Below are positions 35,454 through 43,621 of a stretch of DNA of 64,000 nucleotides, piece by piece. The notes under the pieces were generated by a model. It ran no database searches. It was not told where the DNA came from and saw nothing but the letters and a program-made list of their open reading frames with translations. The stretch comes from Maribacter halichondriae (GTDB lineage: Bacteria > Bacteroidota > Bacteroidia > Flavobacteriales > Flavobacteriaceae), in the NCBI RefSeq assembly GCF_027474825.1, contig NZ_CP107030.1, positions 1,804,529-1,868,528 on the forward strand, read 5' to 3'. Each line of letters begins with the position of its first letter. Position 1 is the stretch's first letter. The position numbers were made by a program, and so were the translations under genes.

Positions 35454-36650
35454 TCAATCCTTAAAAAAACGCGTCTGCGTCAAATCAATCAGCCCTTTAC
35501 CTTTTTGTTTAAAAACACGTTTGGTTCGCAAGTAGCGGTTCAAATTATACTCGTCATAGTTTTTAGAACCCTTGTTCATACTACTAACGCTTACTTTTCC
35601 TGAGGAATGAATAAATTCGTTATTGCCAATCCACATACCTACATGGACCACTTTTTCGGCAGTGGAATCCGTTGCTTTTCTTCCGAAGAACAATAAATCA
35701 CCTTTTTGAAGATTTTCAAAATTCCGTGTCGAATCAATTGGTTTGCCCGTATGTACTTGTTGGGAAGCATCGCGGGGAATAACCATTCCATTTAGAAAAT
35801 AGACAGTTTTGGTAAAGCCACTGCAATCCACTCCTTTCGCCGAGGTTCCGCCCCATAAATATGGAACCCCCATAAGCCGTTGCGCAGTGGAAACCAATGT
35901 TTCGTTGGATGCGTTCAGGTTTTGTAACCATTCGTTATATGGCATTGCTTCATTTCTCCGAACATAGGCATTCCGCCCATCAGGAAATCTCACGATAAAA
36001 TTTTCAGCTTCTGATTTAACGATGGTCAATAGATTACCTGCCGTTAAATCAGAAACAATCGAGGCATCGTCATATGGGCCAAGATAGGCATGACCGTAGG
36101 TTTGGGTGTAAATCATTTTTTCATCACTGTTCCAATTTTCAGCTTTTTGGCTATCGGCCAATTCGATTCCCCCATCGTCTACCCAAGCCAAATAGTCGTC
36201 AGGCGTTTGAACATAGTACCAGTTATCCTCTTTTTTATAAACATTTACAATTGTACCCAAAGTCGCCTGGGTCGCCAATTCAGAGGAATGACCAGGATTG
36301 CTTCTTAAATTCGCTACGGAAATATTAATGATCGCCTTAGTGTTTTTACCAAGATAATCAGCCGGCAATACCTGAACACTATCAATAAAAGGTATGCTGT
36401 CAACGGCCAAGCTTCGCTTCAGGGCGCTAAGTGCATCTGGTAAATTTGTTTCGCCCTTTAAAATATACTTTTCAGTATTTTTTGTGGCGGCCACATCGAA
36501 TAGCGCCACTCGCTTATCTGGGGCGAACTCATTTTTGATTTCGGCCAGCTTTATCTCAATAGGGTCTTTGGCCTTGTTCGGGTCGTCTTTGCAACTTGTT
36601 ATAATCAAAAGGCCCAGCGCGATTGTGCAAATGCCAGATAATGATTTCAT
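35454..36650 (-). CDS. NlpC/P60 (C40) peptidase with SH3-like domains, lipoprotein
   Basis: Cell-wall endopeptidase that cuts peptidoglycan stem peptides. The start at 36650 gives a lipoprotein signal with lipobox ITSC; an ATG at 36680 would add ten residues before it. Two SH3-like wall-binding segments lie at about residues 100-240 (NLRSNPGHSSELAT, VYKKEDNWYYVQTPD and YVRRNEAMPY). The catalytic domain follows: Cys in GVDCSGFTKT, His in VVHVGMWIG, and a third polar residue in NEFIHSSG. Anchored to the outer membrane it would act in wall turnover or recycling. It stands alone on its strand, with palindromic repeats on both sides. Confidence 0.9.
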   Translation of the reverse strand: MKSLSGICTIALGLLIITSCKDDPNKAKDPIEIKLAEIKNEFAPDKRVALFDVAATKNTEKYILKGETNLPDALSALKRSLAVDSIPFIDSVQVLPADYLGKNTKAIINISVANLRSNPGHSSELATQATLGTIVNVYKKEDNWYYVQTPDDYLAWVDDGGIELADSQKAENWNSDEKMIYTQTYGHAYLGPYDDASIVSDLTAGNLLTIVKSEAENFIVRFPDGRNAYVRRNEAMPYNEWLQNLNASNETLVSTAQRLMGVPYLWGGTSAKGVDCSGFTKTVYFLNGMVIPRDASQQVHTGKPIDSTRNFENLQKGDLLFFGRKATDSTAEKVVHVGMWIGNNEFIHSSGKVSVSSMNKGSKNYDEYNLNRYLRTKRVFKQKGKGLIDLTQTRFFKD

Positions 36651-36702
36651 TTGTTCGAAATTTTTTGTAAAAGTAGTCATATTCGCTTATCAACACCTTC
36701 AT

Positions 36703-36797
36703 CATCCCGACGAAAAGGGCGGGATGCCACGAGGCTGCCTAAAAAAGTCTGTTCTCCTGTCTTTTCGAGCGGAGTCGGGGTACTCTCGATGTGACAG
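36703..36797. repeat. Two REP-like inverted repeats upstream of the methyltransferase gene
   Basis: CATCCCG/CGGGATG (36703-36709, 36720-36726) is a perfect hairpin. It is followed by CTGTCTTTTCGAG (36757-36769) facing CTCGATGTGACAG (36785-36797) with three mismatches, a decayed form of the common TTTCGAGCGGAGTCGAG repeat. Both lie in the gap between the diverging NlpC/P60 and methyltransferase genes. Confidence 0.5.
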
Positions 36798-36875
36798 AGA
36801 GATAACTCTCGTGCTTTTTAGTCAGCTTCAAGAAATTGCGCTTTTATTTTACCTTTTTGATTAAATTCGTCATCG

Positions 36876-38717
36876 ATGAAAAAACTTAAGGTCTTAGAAC
36901 TTTTTGCGGGTGTTGGTGGTTTTCGTCTTGGTCTTGAAAATACGGGAGATTATGAAATCGTTTGGAGCAATCAATGGGAGCCTTCGACCAAAACGCAACA
37001 TGCTTCAATGGTCTATGAAGCCCGTTTTGGGAGTGCTAACCATACTAATGAAGATATTTCAGAGGTTCCAACTTCCGATATTCCCGATGCGGATGTATTA
37101 GTGGGCGGATTTCCATGTCAGGATTATTCTGTGGCGACTACACTTCAAAATTCGAAAGGCCTCATCGGCAAAAAAGGGGTGTTGTGGTGGAGCATCCATC
37201 GCATACTTTCTGAAAAGGCAATTCCCCCAAAATATCTTTTTTTAGAGAATGTAGATCGATTGTTAAAATCTCCATCGAACCAACGCGGACGTGATTTTGC
37301 CATCATGCTCAAAAGTTTGGATAATCTAGGGTATGCGGTGGAGTGGCGCGTTATCAATGCCGCCGATTATGGTATGCCGCAGCGGCGCAGGCGCATTTTC
37401 TTTTTAGGATATCATAAATCGACTTCCATTTATAAAGATTTACAGCAAACAATTCCGACCGAATGGATGAGCAAAAAAGGAATTATCGCCGAGGCATTTT
37501 CGGTTAAAAAGGATACAAAAGATGCAAAAACCGTCGAAATTGAAGGAAATTTGGTGGAAATCTCTGAAAAATTCAACAAAAATGGCAGATTATCGCCTTT
37601 TGAAAATACAGGCATTTTTATCAATGGAACCGCTTATACGGTCAAAACTGGTCCTGATTTTGATGGAAAGCGAACGGTTTTGGCCGATGTACTGCAAAAT
37701 GGCGAAATGACCGATGATTTTTTTATCGATTCGAAAGATTATCCGAAATGGGAATACCTCAAAGGTGCAAAAAAGGAACTCCGTACCGCAAAAAACGGAT
37801 TTACCTATAACTACAGCGAAGGCGGTATGATTTTTCCTGATGCGCTAGACAATGCCTCGCGCACCATCATTACGGGCGAAGGCGGTAAAAGTCCGTCGCG
37901 TTTCAAACACGTAGTACAAACTTCGAAGGGATTGCGCAGATTGACCCCTGTTGAATTGGAGCGATTGAATATGTTCCCTGACAACCATACTGCACTTGAT
38001 GGAATTTCAGATGCCAAACGTGCCTTTTTTATGGGGAATGCATTGGTAGTAGGCGTTGTAGATCAAATAGGAAATGCATTGGCAAAAAAATACACTCCTA
38101 AAGTGTCTCTACAAAGCTTCTTTCAATCAGATCTTGAAAAAGAACAAAAACTTGCAGCTTTTTTGGACAAATACTATAAAAAGCATTTAGTGTACTATGA
38201 GTTTGAGCGCATTTCGGACAAAAATCTTCAAATGCAGGGTATTGACCTTGTTTTTACCCATACTCGTTCTGGGGGAAAGTTCTTTGTTGATGAAAAAGCA
38301 CAGCTTGATTATATCAACGAAGAACTGCCCACGTTCGCTTTTGAGTTGTGCTACCTAAAAAATGGACGGCAAAAAAAGGGCTGGTTCTTCGATACGGATA
38401 AAAAAACCCATTTCTATGCGCTGGTCACTTCCATTTTTTCCGATCAGCCCGATACTTTTACTTCCTGCAAGATTACGTTCGTCAATCGGGAAAAGTTGAT
38501 CACCTTTCTGGCTTCTAAAAATATAACTGAAAAAGTGCTCGGTTCAAAAATTCTGGAACATCCCCAAAAGAAAAACAAATTGGAAATAGCAGAGTTGCAT
38601 CCTCGAAAAGAAGGTTATCTATATTTTTCCTCTCAAAATAAAGCCGAAAAACCGGTTAACCTCATTCTTAAACTTGATTTCTTGATTAAAAACGGTTTGG
38701 CCAAACGTTTTGTATAG
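36876..38717 (+). CDS. C5 DNA methyltransferase with C-terminal nuclease-like domain
   Basis: DNA cytosine-C5 methyltransferase, residues 1-~404: SAM motif I LELFAGVGGFRLGLE, the catalytic Cys81 in FPCQDYSV, ENV motif at 124-126, QRRRRIFFLG (169-178), and motif X AFFMGNALVVGVVDQIG. The part from residue ~405 to 613 is unusual. It contains GIDLVF with D457, then VDEKAQLDYINEELPTFAFE with D472-x-K474, a D...(D/E)xK spacing of the kind found in PD-(D/E)xK restriction nucleases. No separate restriction gene is adjacent. The protein may thus be a one-chain restriction-modification enzyme; the nuclease call is an inference, the methyltransferase is certain. REP-like repeats precede it and a long inverted repeat follows. 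Confidence 0.9.
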   Translation: MKKLKVLELFAGVGGFRLGLENTGDYEIVWSNQWEPSTKTQHASMVYEARFGSANHTNEDISEVPTSDIPDADVLVGGFPCQDYSVATTLQNSKGLIGKKGVLWWSIHRILSEKAIPPKYLFLENVDRLLKSPSNQRGRDFAIMLKSLDNLGYAVEWRVINAADYGMPQRRRRIFFLGYHKSTSIYKDLQQTIPTEWMSKKGIIAEAFSVKKDTKDAKTVEIEGNLVEISEKFNKNGRLSPFENTGIFINGTAYTVKTGPDFDGKRTVLADVLQNGEMTDDFFIDSKDYPKWEYLKGAKKELRTAKNGFTYNYSEGGMIFPDALDNASRTIITGEGGKSPSRFKHVVQTSKGLRRLTPVELERLNMFPDNHTALDGISDAKRAFFMGNALVVGVVDQIGNALAKKYTPKVSLQSFFQSDLEKEQKLAAFLDKYYKKHLVYYEFERISDKNLQMQGIDLVFTHTRSGGKFFVDEKAQLDYINEELPTFAFELCYLKNGRQKKGWFFDTDKKTHFYALVTSIFSDQPDTFTSCKITFVNREKLITFLASKNITEKVLGSKILEHPQKKNKLEIAELHPRKEGYLYFSSQNKAEKPVNLILKLDFLIKNGLAKRFV

Positions 38718-38725
38718 ATCGATTG

Positions 38726-38866
38726 ACAAACTATTTGGTCGGTATTCTCTCAACTACTTGATTTGTTTCGGAAAATTGAGTACTTCAACGACTTGGGTTG
38801 TTTTTTGTCTACACTATTCTATACCAAATTGATCCTTAAATTTTGTCAACCGACCAAGTGGTTTGT
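38726..38866. repeat. Long interrupted inverted repeat after the methyltransferase gene
   Basis: ACAAACTATTTGGTCGGT (38726-38743) and ACCGACCAAGTGGTTTGT (38849-38866) are inverted copies, 16 of 18 bases pairing, 105 bases apart. Inside lie two imperfect direct repeats starting CAACTACTTG and CAACGACTTG. This could be a small non-autonomous mobile element (MITE-like, about 141 bp) or a regulatory structure for the GH5 gene that follows. I see no clear target duplication. Confidence 0.5.
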
Positions 38867-38942
38867 TGTCTTTTAGGGAATGCCAAAATTTTTAAAACCT
38901 ATTCATCCTTGATTTACGTATATTTAAGAAAAAAATCTTGTG

Positions 38943-40616
38943 ATGAAAAAGTACCTGTTCTTACTATTTTCTTTCGTAATGATACTATCATGCGGAAGCG
39001 ACGACAATCAGGTTCCTCCCAATACTCCGAACCCAGAATCCCAAGAGCCCAAAACCCCTGTGCCGGCCATCGAAGAAAACAGTGAAAACCTTCTTTTACA
39101 ACTTGACGGTGCCCAATTGGTCGATGCCAACAAAAACCCGATGTACCTACAAGGGGTCGCCTTTGGTAATTTTGTATGGCAAAATACTACATCACCGCCC
39201 GAACATCACACCGAAGAAGATTATAAAAGGGTCAGTGATATGGGCATGAACGCCATTCGTTTTTATATGAACTATTCCTATTTTGAAGATGAAACCAATG
39301 CATATGCCTACAAACAAAGCGGTTGGGATTGGCTAGATCAAAATATCGCCTGGGCAGAAAAATATGGAATCTATTTAATATTGAACATGCATGTGCCACA
39401 AGGTGGCTATCAATCGCAGGGCGAAGGCGATGCCTTGTGGGACAATGTCGAAAATCAAAACCGTTTGGCCGCACTTTGGAAAGAGATAGCAAGGCGCTAC
39501 GTGAACCAAGTGCAGATTGCGGGGTTCGGCCTGTTAAACGAGCCTGTCCCCAATACTTCCATAAATCAGTGGAGCCAACTGGCACAAAGACTTATCAACG
39601 ATATTAGATCAGCAAACAAGAATCATTTAATCTTTGTGGAAAAGGCCATCTATGTCAAAGGAAGGGAGCCCGATGAAAATTTGGATTTTCCCTCGGTTAC
39701 CGGCACTAACTTGGTCTATGAGTTTCATGGATACGACCCTTATTTCTACACACATCAACTACTGGATTTTGCGCGTTTGGGCGATGGTGGAAGGTATCCT
39801 GATGAAAATGTCATCGAAACGGGCAATACGGAATGGTATACGGCTACTTTTGACAACCCTAGTCTTGCTTCGGGCACGACCGACTGGACATTTTTTGAGG
39901 GAATTCCTTTTATCGTGAACGACCCTGAGATAAAGTTGGCCCTACCTGCCCTTGTTGCAGATAATGTTGGGGGAAAAGTGTATTTCGACGACATCACTGT
40001 CAAGGAGTACGACGAAAACGGCAACTTTGTACGCGATGTTTACGAGGCAAACCTCGATGCCTTGGCAAGTTGGCTTTTTTGGAGCAGAAACGAAAGTGGT
40101 GCCAACGGCCTTTCAATTTCCGAGGGCCATAACGACTCGAGCAGTCTTTTTATCGAGAATACTACCGATGATAGCAACATGAGCAATTATGGGCAGCTTT
40201 TTGAGGTACGGCAAGGTTATTCGTATCAAATCAGCGGTTGGATGAAAGGAGAAAACGTAGCCAATGGTACCGGCACTAAAATACGGCTTGACTTTTTGAC
40301 CACCGATTTTCCTGTGTTTAAAAGAAACAAGGATTATATGGCATCTGTGACACAACAAATCGTCGATTGGGCCCAAACTAAAAATACCGTGTTGTATATG
40401 GGCGAGTTCGGTGTCGGAAATCCATGCTTTGAAAATGATAAAGGAGGATTACAATGGGTTACAGACATGGTCGACATTCTAAAAGAGAACGATATTCATT
40501 TTACCTATCATACCTATCATGAAGATGCCTTTGGTCTGTACTTAGGAAACGGGCAGCCCGACCCCAATAATGTAAACCAGCCTTTGATAGACCTTTTTAC
40601 GGAGCTGTTGAACTAG
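38943..40616 (+). CDS. GH5 family glycoside hydrolase with inserted carbohydrate-binding-like region, lipoprotein
   Basis: Secreted beta-glycanase of family 5 (cellulase/mannanase group), surface or periplasmic lipoprotein (lipobox ILSC). A linker rich in Pro, Glu and Thr follows the signal. The TIM barrel begins LQLDGAQLVDANKNP; the acid/base Glu200 is in GLLNEPVPN and the nucleophile Glu488 in LYMGEFGVG. Between them, from about residue 297 to 464, sits an extra beta-rich segment with GGKVYFDDITVKEYDENGNF and YQISGWMKGENV, both typical of carbohydrate-binding or galactose-binding-like sandwiches. Such modules are usually attached at an end, so an internal position is notable. A GTG at 38940 is a possible but less likely start. 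Substrate is not fixed. Confidence 0.88.
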   Translation: MKKYLFLLFSFVMILSCGSDDNQVPPNTPNPESQEPKTPVPAIEENSENLLLQLDGAQLVDANKNPMYLQGVAFGNFVWQNTTSPPEHHTEEDYKRVSDMGMNAIRFYMNYSYFEDETNAYAYKQSGWDWLDQNIAWAEKYGIYLILNMHVPQGGYQSQGEGDALWDNVENQNRLAALWKEIARRYVNQVQIAGFGLLNEPVPNTSINQWSQLAQRLINDIRSANKNHLIFVEKAIYVKGREPDENLDFPSVTGTNLVYEFHGYDPYFYTHQLLDFARLGDGGRYPDENVIETGNTEWYTATFDNPSLASGTTDWTFFEGIPFIVNDPEIKLALPALVADNVGGKVYFDDITVKEYDENGNFVRDVYEANLDALASWLFWSRNESGANGLSISEGHNDSSSLFIENTTDDSNMSNYGQLFEVRQGYSYQISGWMKGENVANGTGTKIRLDFLTTDFPVFKRNKDYMASVTQQIVDWAQTKNTVLYMGEFGVGNPCFENDKGGLQWVTDMVDILKENDIHFTYHTYHEDAFGLYLGNGQPDPNNVNQPLIDLFTELLN

Positions 40617-40692
40617 CCCATTAATTCCTTAAACTGGTGTTAATCAATCCTGAAAATTAGGATATCTCAGAAATTCTGCTATCTTATCGTTT

Positions 40693-41073
40693 ATGGTAAA
40701 AATAGACAAGTCAGAAAACACAGCTTTTTTAGAGAAATCGATTCAACATTTAGAAGCCACAGGGTTTGAAAATATCAGGGCCGATATTGAGGGCTATGAT
40801 ACGCCAAAATCATACATACGAAAAGTCAAGGGGGGCGATACAAAGATAACCCCGGACATCGTAGCCATAAAAAACGGCAAGAAATATTATTTTGAAATTA
40901 GCCTGAAATCCGAGAAGCCTAGATTACTGAAGACAAAATGGCTTTTCTTAGACACATTGAGTCGAATGAATTCCGATGCCTTTCGTATAATTACGACAAA
41001 GGGCCACTACAAGTTTACCGATACCATGTTGGAGGATATCAACCTAACAAACAAGACCCCAATAAAAATATAA
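40693..41073 (+). CDS. Hypothetical protein, 126 aa, possible nuclease-fold
   Basis: I do not recognise a named family. The middle, TPDIVAIKNGKKYYFEISLK, has the shape PD-x(n)-ExxxK reminiscent of PD-(D/E)xK proteins, with a helical N-terminus (FLEKSIQHLEATGFENI) and a closing IITTKGHYKF strand, but the standard ExK is not exact. No signal peptide, so cytoplasmic. It is a monocistronic gene ended by a strong terminator. A nuclease role is only suggested by the motif shape. Confidence 0.72.
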   Translation: MVKIDKSENTAFLEKSIQHLEATGFENIRADIEGYDTPKSYIRKVKGGDTKITPDIVAIKNGKKYYFEISLKSEKPRLLKTKWLFLDTLSRMNSDAFRIITTKGHYKFTDTMLEDINLTNKTPIKI

Positions 41074-41097
41074 GCCCGAAACCGTTTAAATATTATC

Positions 41098-41124
41098 AAA
41101 GGTGCGTTACGAACGCACCTTTTT
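41098..41124. terminator. Bidirectional rho-independent terminator
   Basis: Perfect 11-bp stem AAAGGTGCGTT / AACGCACCTTT (41098-41108, 41112-41122) with loop ACG, followed by further T on the plus side and preceded by A-rich sequence, so that it works for both the converging plus-strand gene and the GNAT gene on the minus strand. Confidence 0.9.
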
Positions 41125-41566
41125 AGTTCCTGACCATAGCAATATGCGGAATGCCATCTTCTAAATACGTTTTCCCTATTTCCGTAAAGCCCAGTGAATT
41201 ATAGAATTTCTTCAAGTACGTCTGAGCCGAAAGATGAATACAGGTTTCTTCGAAATGCGTATTAACCGCTTCAATCGACGCGTTCATAATATCGTAACCA
41301 TAACCGAAATGTCGTTGGTCTTGCTGTACTACCACCCTACCGATACTGGCTTTGTCAAAATAATCTCCAGGACCAAAAATACGGGTATAGGCAACAATCT
41401 GCCCGCCTTTGCTTCCTATGACATGTAGTGCCATAGCATCTTTCCCGTCCAAATCTTGATAGACACAATCCTGTTCCACTATAAAGACCTCGCTCCGTAG
41501 TTGCAATATTGCATAAAGCTCATCTATAGAAAGTTCTTTGAATTGTTTGACAATAATTTTCAACAT
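41123..41566 (-). CDS. GNAT family N-acetyltransferase, ElaA-like
   Basis: Acetyl-CoA-dependent N-acetyltransferase of the ElaA type, 147 residues. Signature stretches are LYAILQLRSEVFIVEQDCVY, VAYTRIFGPGDYFDKASIGR and the CoA loop VVQQDQRHFGYGYDIM. The acceptor is unknown. Its ATG overlaps the stop of the CDF transporter gene by one base (TAATG), so the two are coupled. It ends at a strong bidirectional terminator. Confidence 0.9.
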   Translation of the reverse strand: MLKIIVKQFKELSIDELYAILQLRSEVFIVEQDCVYQDLDGKDAMALHVIGSKGGQIVAYTRIFGPGDYFDKASIGRVVVQQDQRHFGYGYDIMNASIEAVNTHFEETCIHLSAQTYLKKFYNSLGFTEIGKTYLEDGIPHIAMVRN

Positions 41567-42492
41567 TAGTCCTGAACAATAACGTGCTTACTATCGCACT
41601 TGCCGAATTCCGGCTGAATATTTACATGGTTGATTCCATGGTTGTGATAAACTTCTTCTTCGATCTGTTCTAAAATAGTATCGAATTCTGAAAGTTTGAT
41701 ATCCTCATTAAAATCGATATGGGCCTCGAGATGTACCTCATCTTCGTTGAGTTGCCAAATATGAACATGATGAACGTTCTTGATGGGTTTGATTTTTCCT
41801 ATGGCTTCTACAATCTGCTGAACTTGAATGGTGTTCGGGGTGAAAAGCATCAAAACCCTTGTTGAATCTTTCAACAGATCAAATCCCATGTAAATCAAAT
41901 ACAATGCAATGGCCAAAGTTAATGCGGGGTCTACCCAATACATCTGATAGAACTTCATCAACAGCCCACCAATCAATACTGCAACGGAAGCCATCATATC
42001 GGTCAACAAATGGAGGTACGCAGATTTCATGTTCATATTACTGTCAGCATCTTTTTTAAGCAATAGCACACTAAAACCATTTGCGGCTATGCCTAATAAC
42101 GCTAACCAAATGACCAAATCGGATTCTATTTCTTGAGGGTCAAAAAATCGTTCTATGGCCTCTTTGATCAAAATGATAGCTACTATCATCAATGTGGCCG
42201 CATTCACAAATGCCGCAATAATCTCTGCTCGTTTATAGCCAAAAGTTTTGTTGGTCGAGGCCTTTTTCTTGGACAGTAAGTTTGCCATATAACTTACGAT
42301 AAGCGATAATACATCGCTAAAATTATGCAGCGCATCCGATAGTAGGGAAAGGCTCCCAGAAATCAATCCCCCAATAACTTGGGAAATCGTAATAAGTATA
42401 TTGAGGAGGATGGAAATAATGAGGTTTCTCCCCTTTAAATCAGGGTGCGAATACCCATGTGAGTGAGAATGATTGTGATGGGAATGAGCCAT
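41566..42492 (-). CDS. Cation diffusion facilitator (CDF) metal transporter
   Basis: Inner-membrane efflux transporter for Zn2+ or related metals in exchange for H+, 308 residues. The N-terminus is His-rich (MAHSHHNHSHSHGYSH), a typical metal-sensing tail. Six membrane segments follow; metal-site motifs are SLLSDALHNFSDVLS in TM2 and AYLHLLTDMMASV in TM5. The C-terminal cytoplasmic domain has VHHVHIWQLNEDEVHLEAHI. The ElaA-like gene is coupled downstream. Length and motif order match CzcD/ZitB relatives; the preferred metal is probably zinc, by family. Confidence 0.93.
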   Translation of the reverse strand: MAHSHHNHSHSHGYSHPDLKGRNLIISILLNILITISQVIGGLISGSLSLLSDALHNFSDVLSLIVSYMANLLSKKKASTNKTFGYKRAEIIAAFVNAATLMIVAIILIKEAIERFFDPQEIESDLVIWLALLGIAANGFSVLLLKKDADSNMNMKSAYLHLLTDMMASVAVLIGGLLMKFYQMYWVDPALTLAIALYLIYMGFDLLKDSTRVLMLFTPNTIQVQQIVEAIGKIKPIKNVHHVHIWQLNEDEVHLEAHIDFNEDIKLSEFDTILEQIEEEVYHNHGINHVNIQPEFGKCDSKHVIVQD

Positions 42493-42500
42493 GTATAAGG

Positions 42501-42562
42501 TTCAAGATTTAAGGTTTAAAGTCTTTGTTGTAAAGTTAATGAAAACTTGAACTTTAAACTTT
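42501..42562. repeat. AT-rich inverted repeats upstream of the CDF gene
   Basis: TTCAAG (42501-42506) and AAGGTTTAAAGT (42511-42522) face CTTGAA (42546-42551) and ACTTTAAACTTT (42551-42562). The copies are in inverted orientation with one G/T mismatch. The gap lies between rpiB and the CDF gene, both on the minus strand, and may hold the rpiB 3' end structure and the CDF promoter. Confidence 0.4.
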
Positions 42563-42584
42563 GTAGAAAGACAAGCGGGGGTAT

Positions 42585-43016
42585 TTATATACACGGAATT
42601 TTTTCAATACGCCGCTCATGCCGACCCCCGGCAAAATCGGTTTTAAGAAAAACCCGAACCATTTCCAAAGCCTGGGGCAACGAAATAAAGCGTGCCGGTA
42701 GACTTAAAATATTGGCGTCGTTATGTTCTCTTCCCAATGCTACGATTTCCTTGTTCCAACATAGGGCACAACGTATTTTTTGGTGTTTGTTGGCCGTCAT
42801 CGATGCGCCATTACCACTACCGCAGATTATAATGCCGTAATCTACCTTTCCTTCCTCTACATCTTTTGCCACGGGGTGTACAAAATCAGGGTAATCTACG
42901 CTATCAGTGCCGTCTGTACCATAGTTATTCACTTCGATATGCATAGATTTCAATAGTCCTATAACAGCAAGCTTATACTCCGTACCCGCATGGTCGTTTC
43001 CTATAGCTATTTTCAT
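42585..43016 (-). CDS. rpiB: Ribose 5-phosphate isomerase B
   Basis: Cytoplasmic enzyme of the pentose phosphate pathway that interconverts ribose 5-phosphate and ribulose 5-phosphate. Diagnostic stretches are IAIGNDHAGTEYK at the N-terminus, VDYPDFVHPVA, the active-site IIICGSGNGASMTANK, in which the catalytic Cys lies, and REHNDANILSLPARF. Length 143 is normal. A good promoter with an overlapping inverted repeat lies just upstream, and the CDF gene follows 92 bases later on the same strand. Confidence 0.95.
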   Translation of the reverse strand: MKIAIGNDHAGTEYKLAVIGLLKSMHIEVNNYGTDGTDSVDYPDFVHPVAKDVEEGKVDYGIIICGSGNGASMTANKHQKIRCALCWNKEIVALGREHNDANILSLPARFISLPQALEMVRVFLKTDFAGGRHERRIEKIPCI

Positions 43017-43032
43017 GTCTGAAGATAATGGT

Positions 43033-43068
43033 TTGTACTACAAATGTACAACAGATAAGCGTACACAA
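43033..43068 (-). promoter_or_regulatory. rpiB promoter with overlapping inverted repeat
   Basis: On the minus strand TTG (43068-43066), 17 bases and TACATTTG (43048-43041) match the Bacteroidota promoter TTG-N17-23-TAnnTTTG. The inverted repeat TTGTAC-N7-GTACAA (43033-43051) lies across the -7 element and the probable start of transcription, the usual place of a repressor operator. Transcription would begin about 20 bases before the rpiB ATG. Confidence 0.62.
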
Positions 43069-43621
43069 CAACATTGGTACAGTTCACTTCATTTTGTGAA
43101 AAATTAATAAAAAAGGTTGTTGATTTGTATCGGATTCAAAGGAATATATTGTTCATAAAGTGCCAACAAAAAAAGGTCTAAAGATTTGACTTTTCCATTT
43201 TAAAAGTGCTTTACTAAACTTCATCGTCAATCCATAATTTACTTCTCATAAAATAGAAAAAAGATATAAAACCCTTTTTCCAAGAAGTTAACAATGATTT
43301 TATTTTTATTTATTCCATTATACCTGTTGATAGAGGTTATCAATAATGGTTGATAAAATTCTTAACCCATTGACCTTTACATCAATCATATCCATTTAAA
43401 TTGTCAATAAACTTACAAACCAGTTGAAAGCAAGTATTCTTTACTTTTTTTATCGCCACTATTAACAAGCTATCATAACCATCATTTTATTTTAAAAATT
43501 AGAAAGAAAAATATAATATATGATTATATGTTCATAAGTGAACAAGACGTGTTATGCATAACCCTGAAAAGACGGGTAATGGATTATAATTCGTAATTTT
43601 CCCACCAAATTGAAAGAATTA
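43069..43621. other. AT-rich non-coding gap upstream of rnr
   Basis: No gene is seen here. It is markedly AT-rich and contains several short inverted repeats: TTGATA (43327-43332) and TTATCAA/TTGATAA (43337-43343, 43350-43356), GTTCA/TGAAC (43530-43543) and the perfect palindrome GTTATGCATAAC (43551-43562). The TTATCAA elements resemble weak DnaA-like boxes, but no cluster of TTATCCACA is present. It must hold the promoter of rnr; I find no clear TAnnTTTG. Confidence 0.5.

Noticed and set aside
42585..43016. rpiB read as galactose-6-phosphate isomerase LacA/LacB
   Set aside because: The active-site IIICGSGNGASMTANK and the single-copy setting without lac genes fit RpiB.
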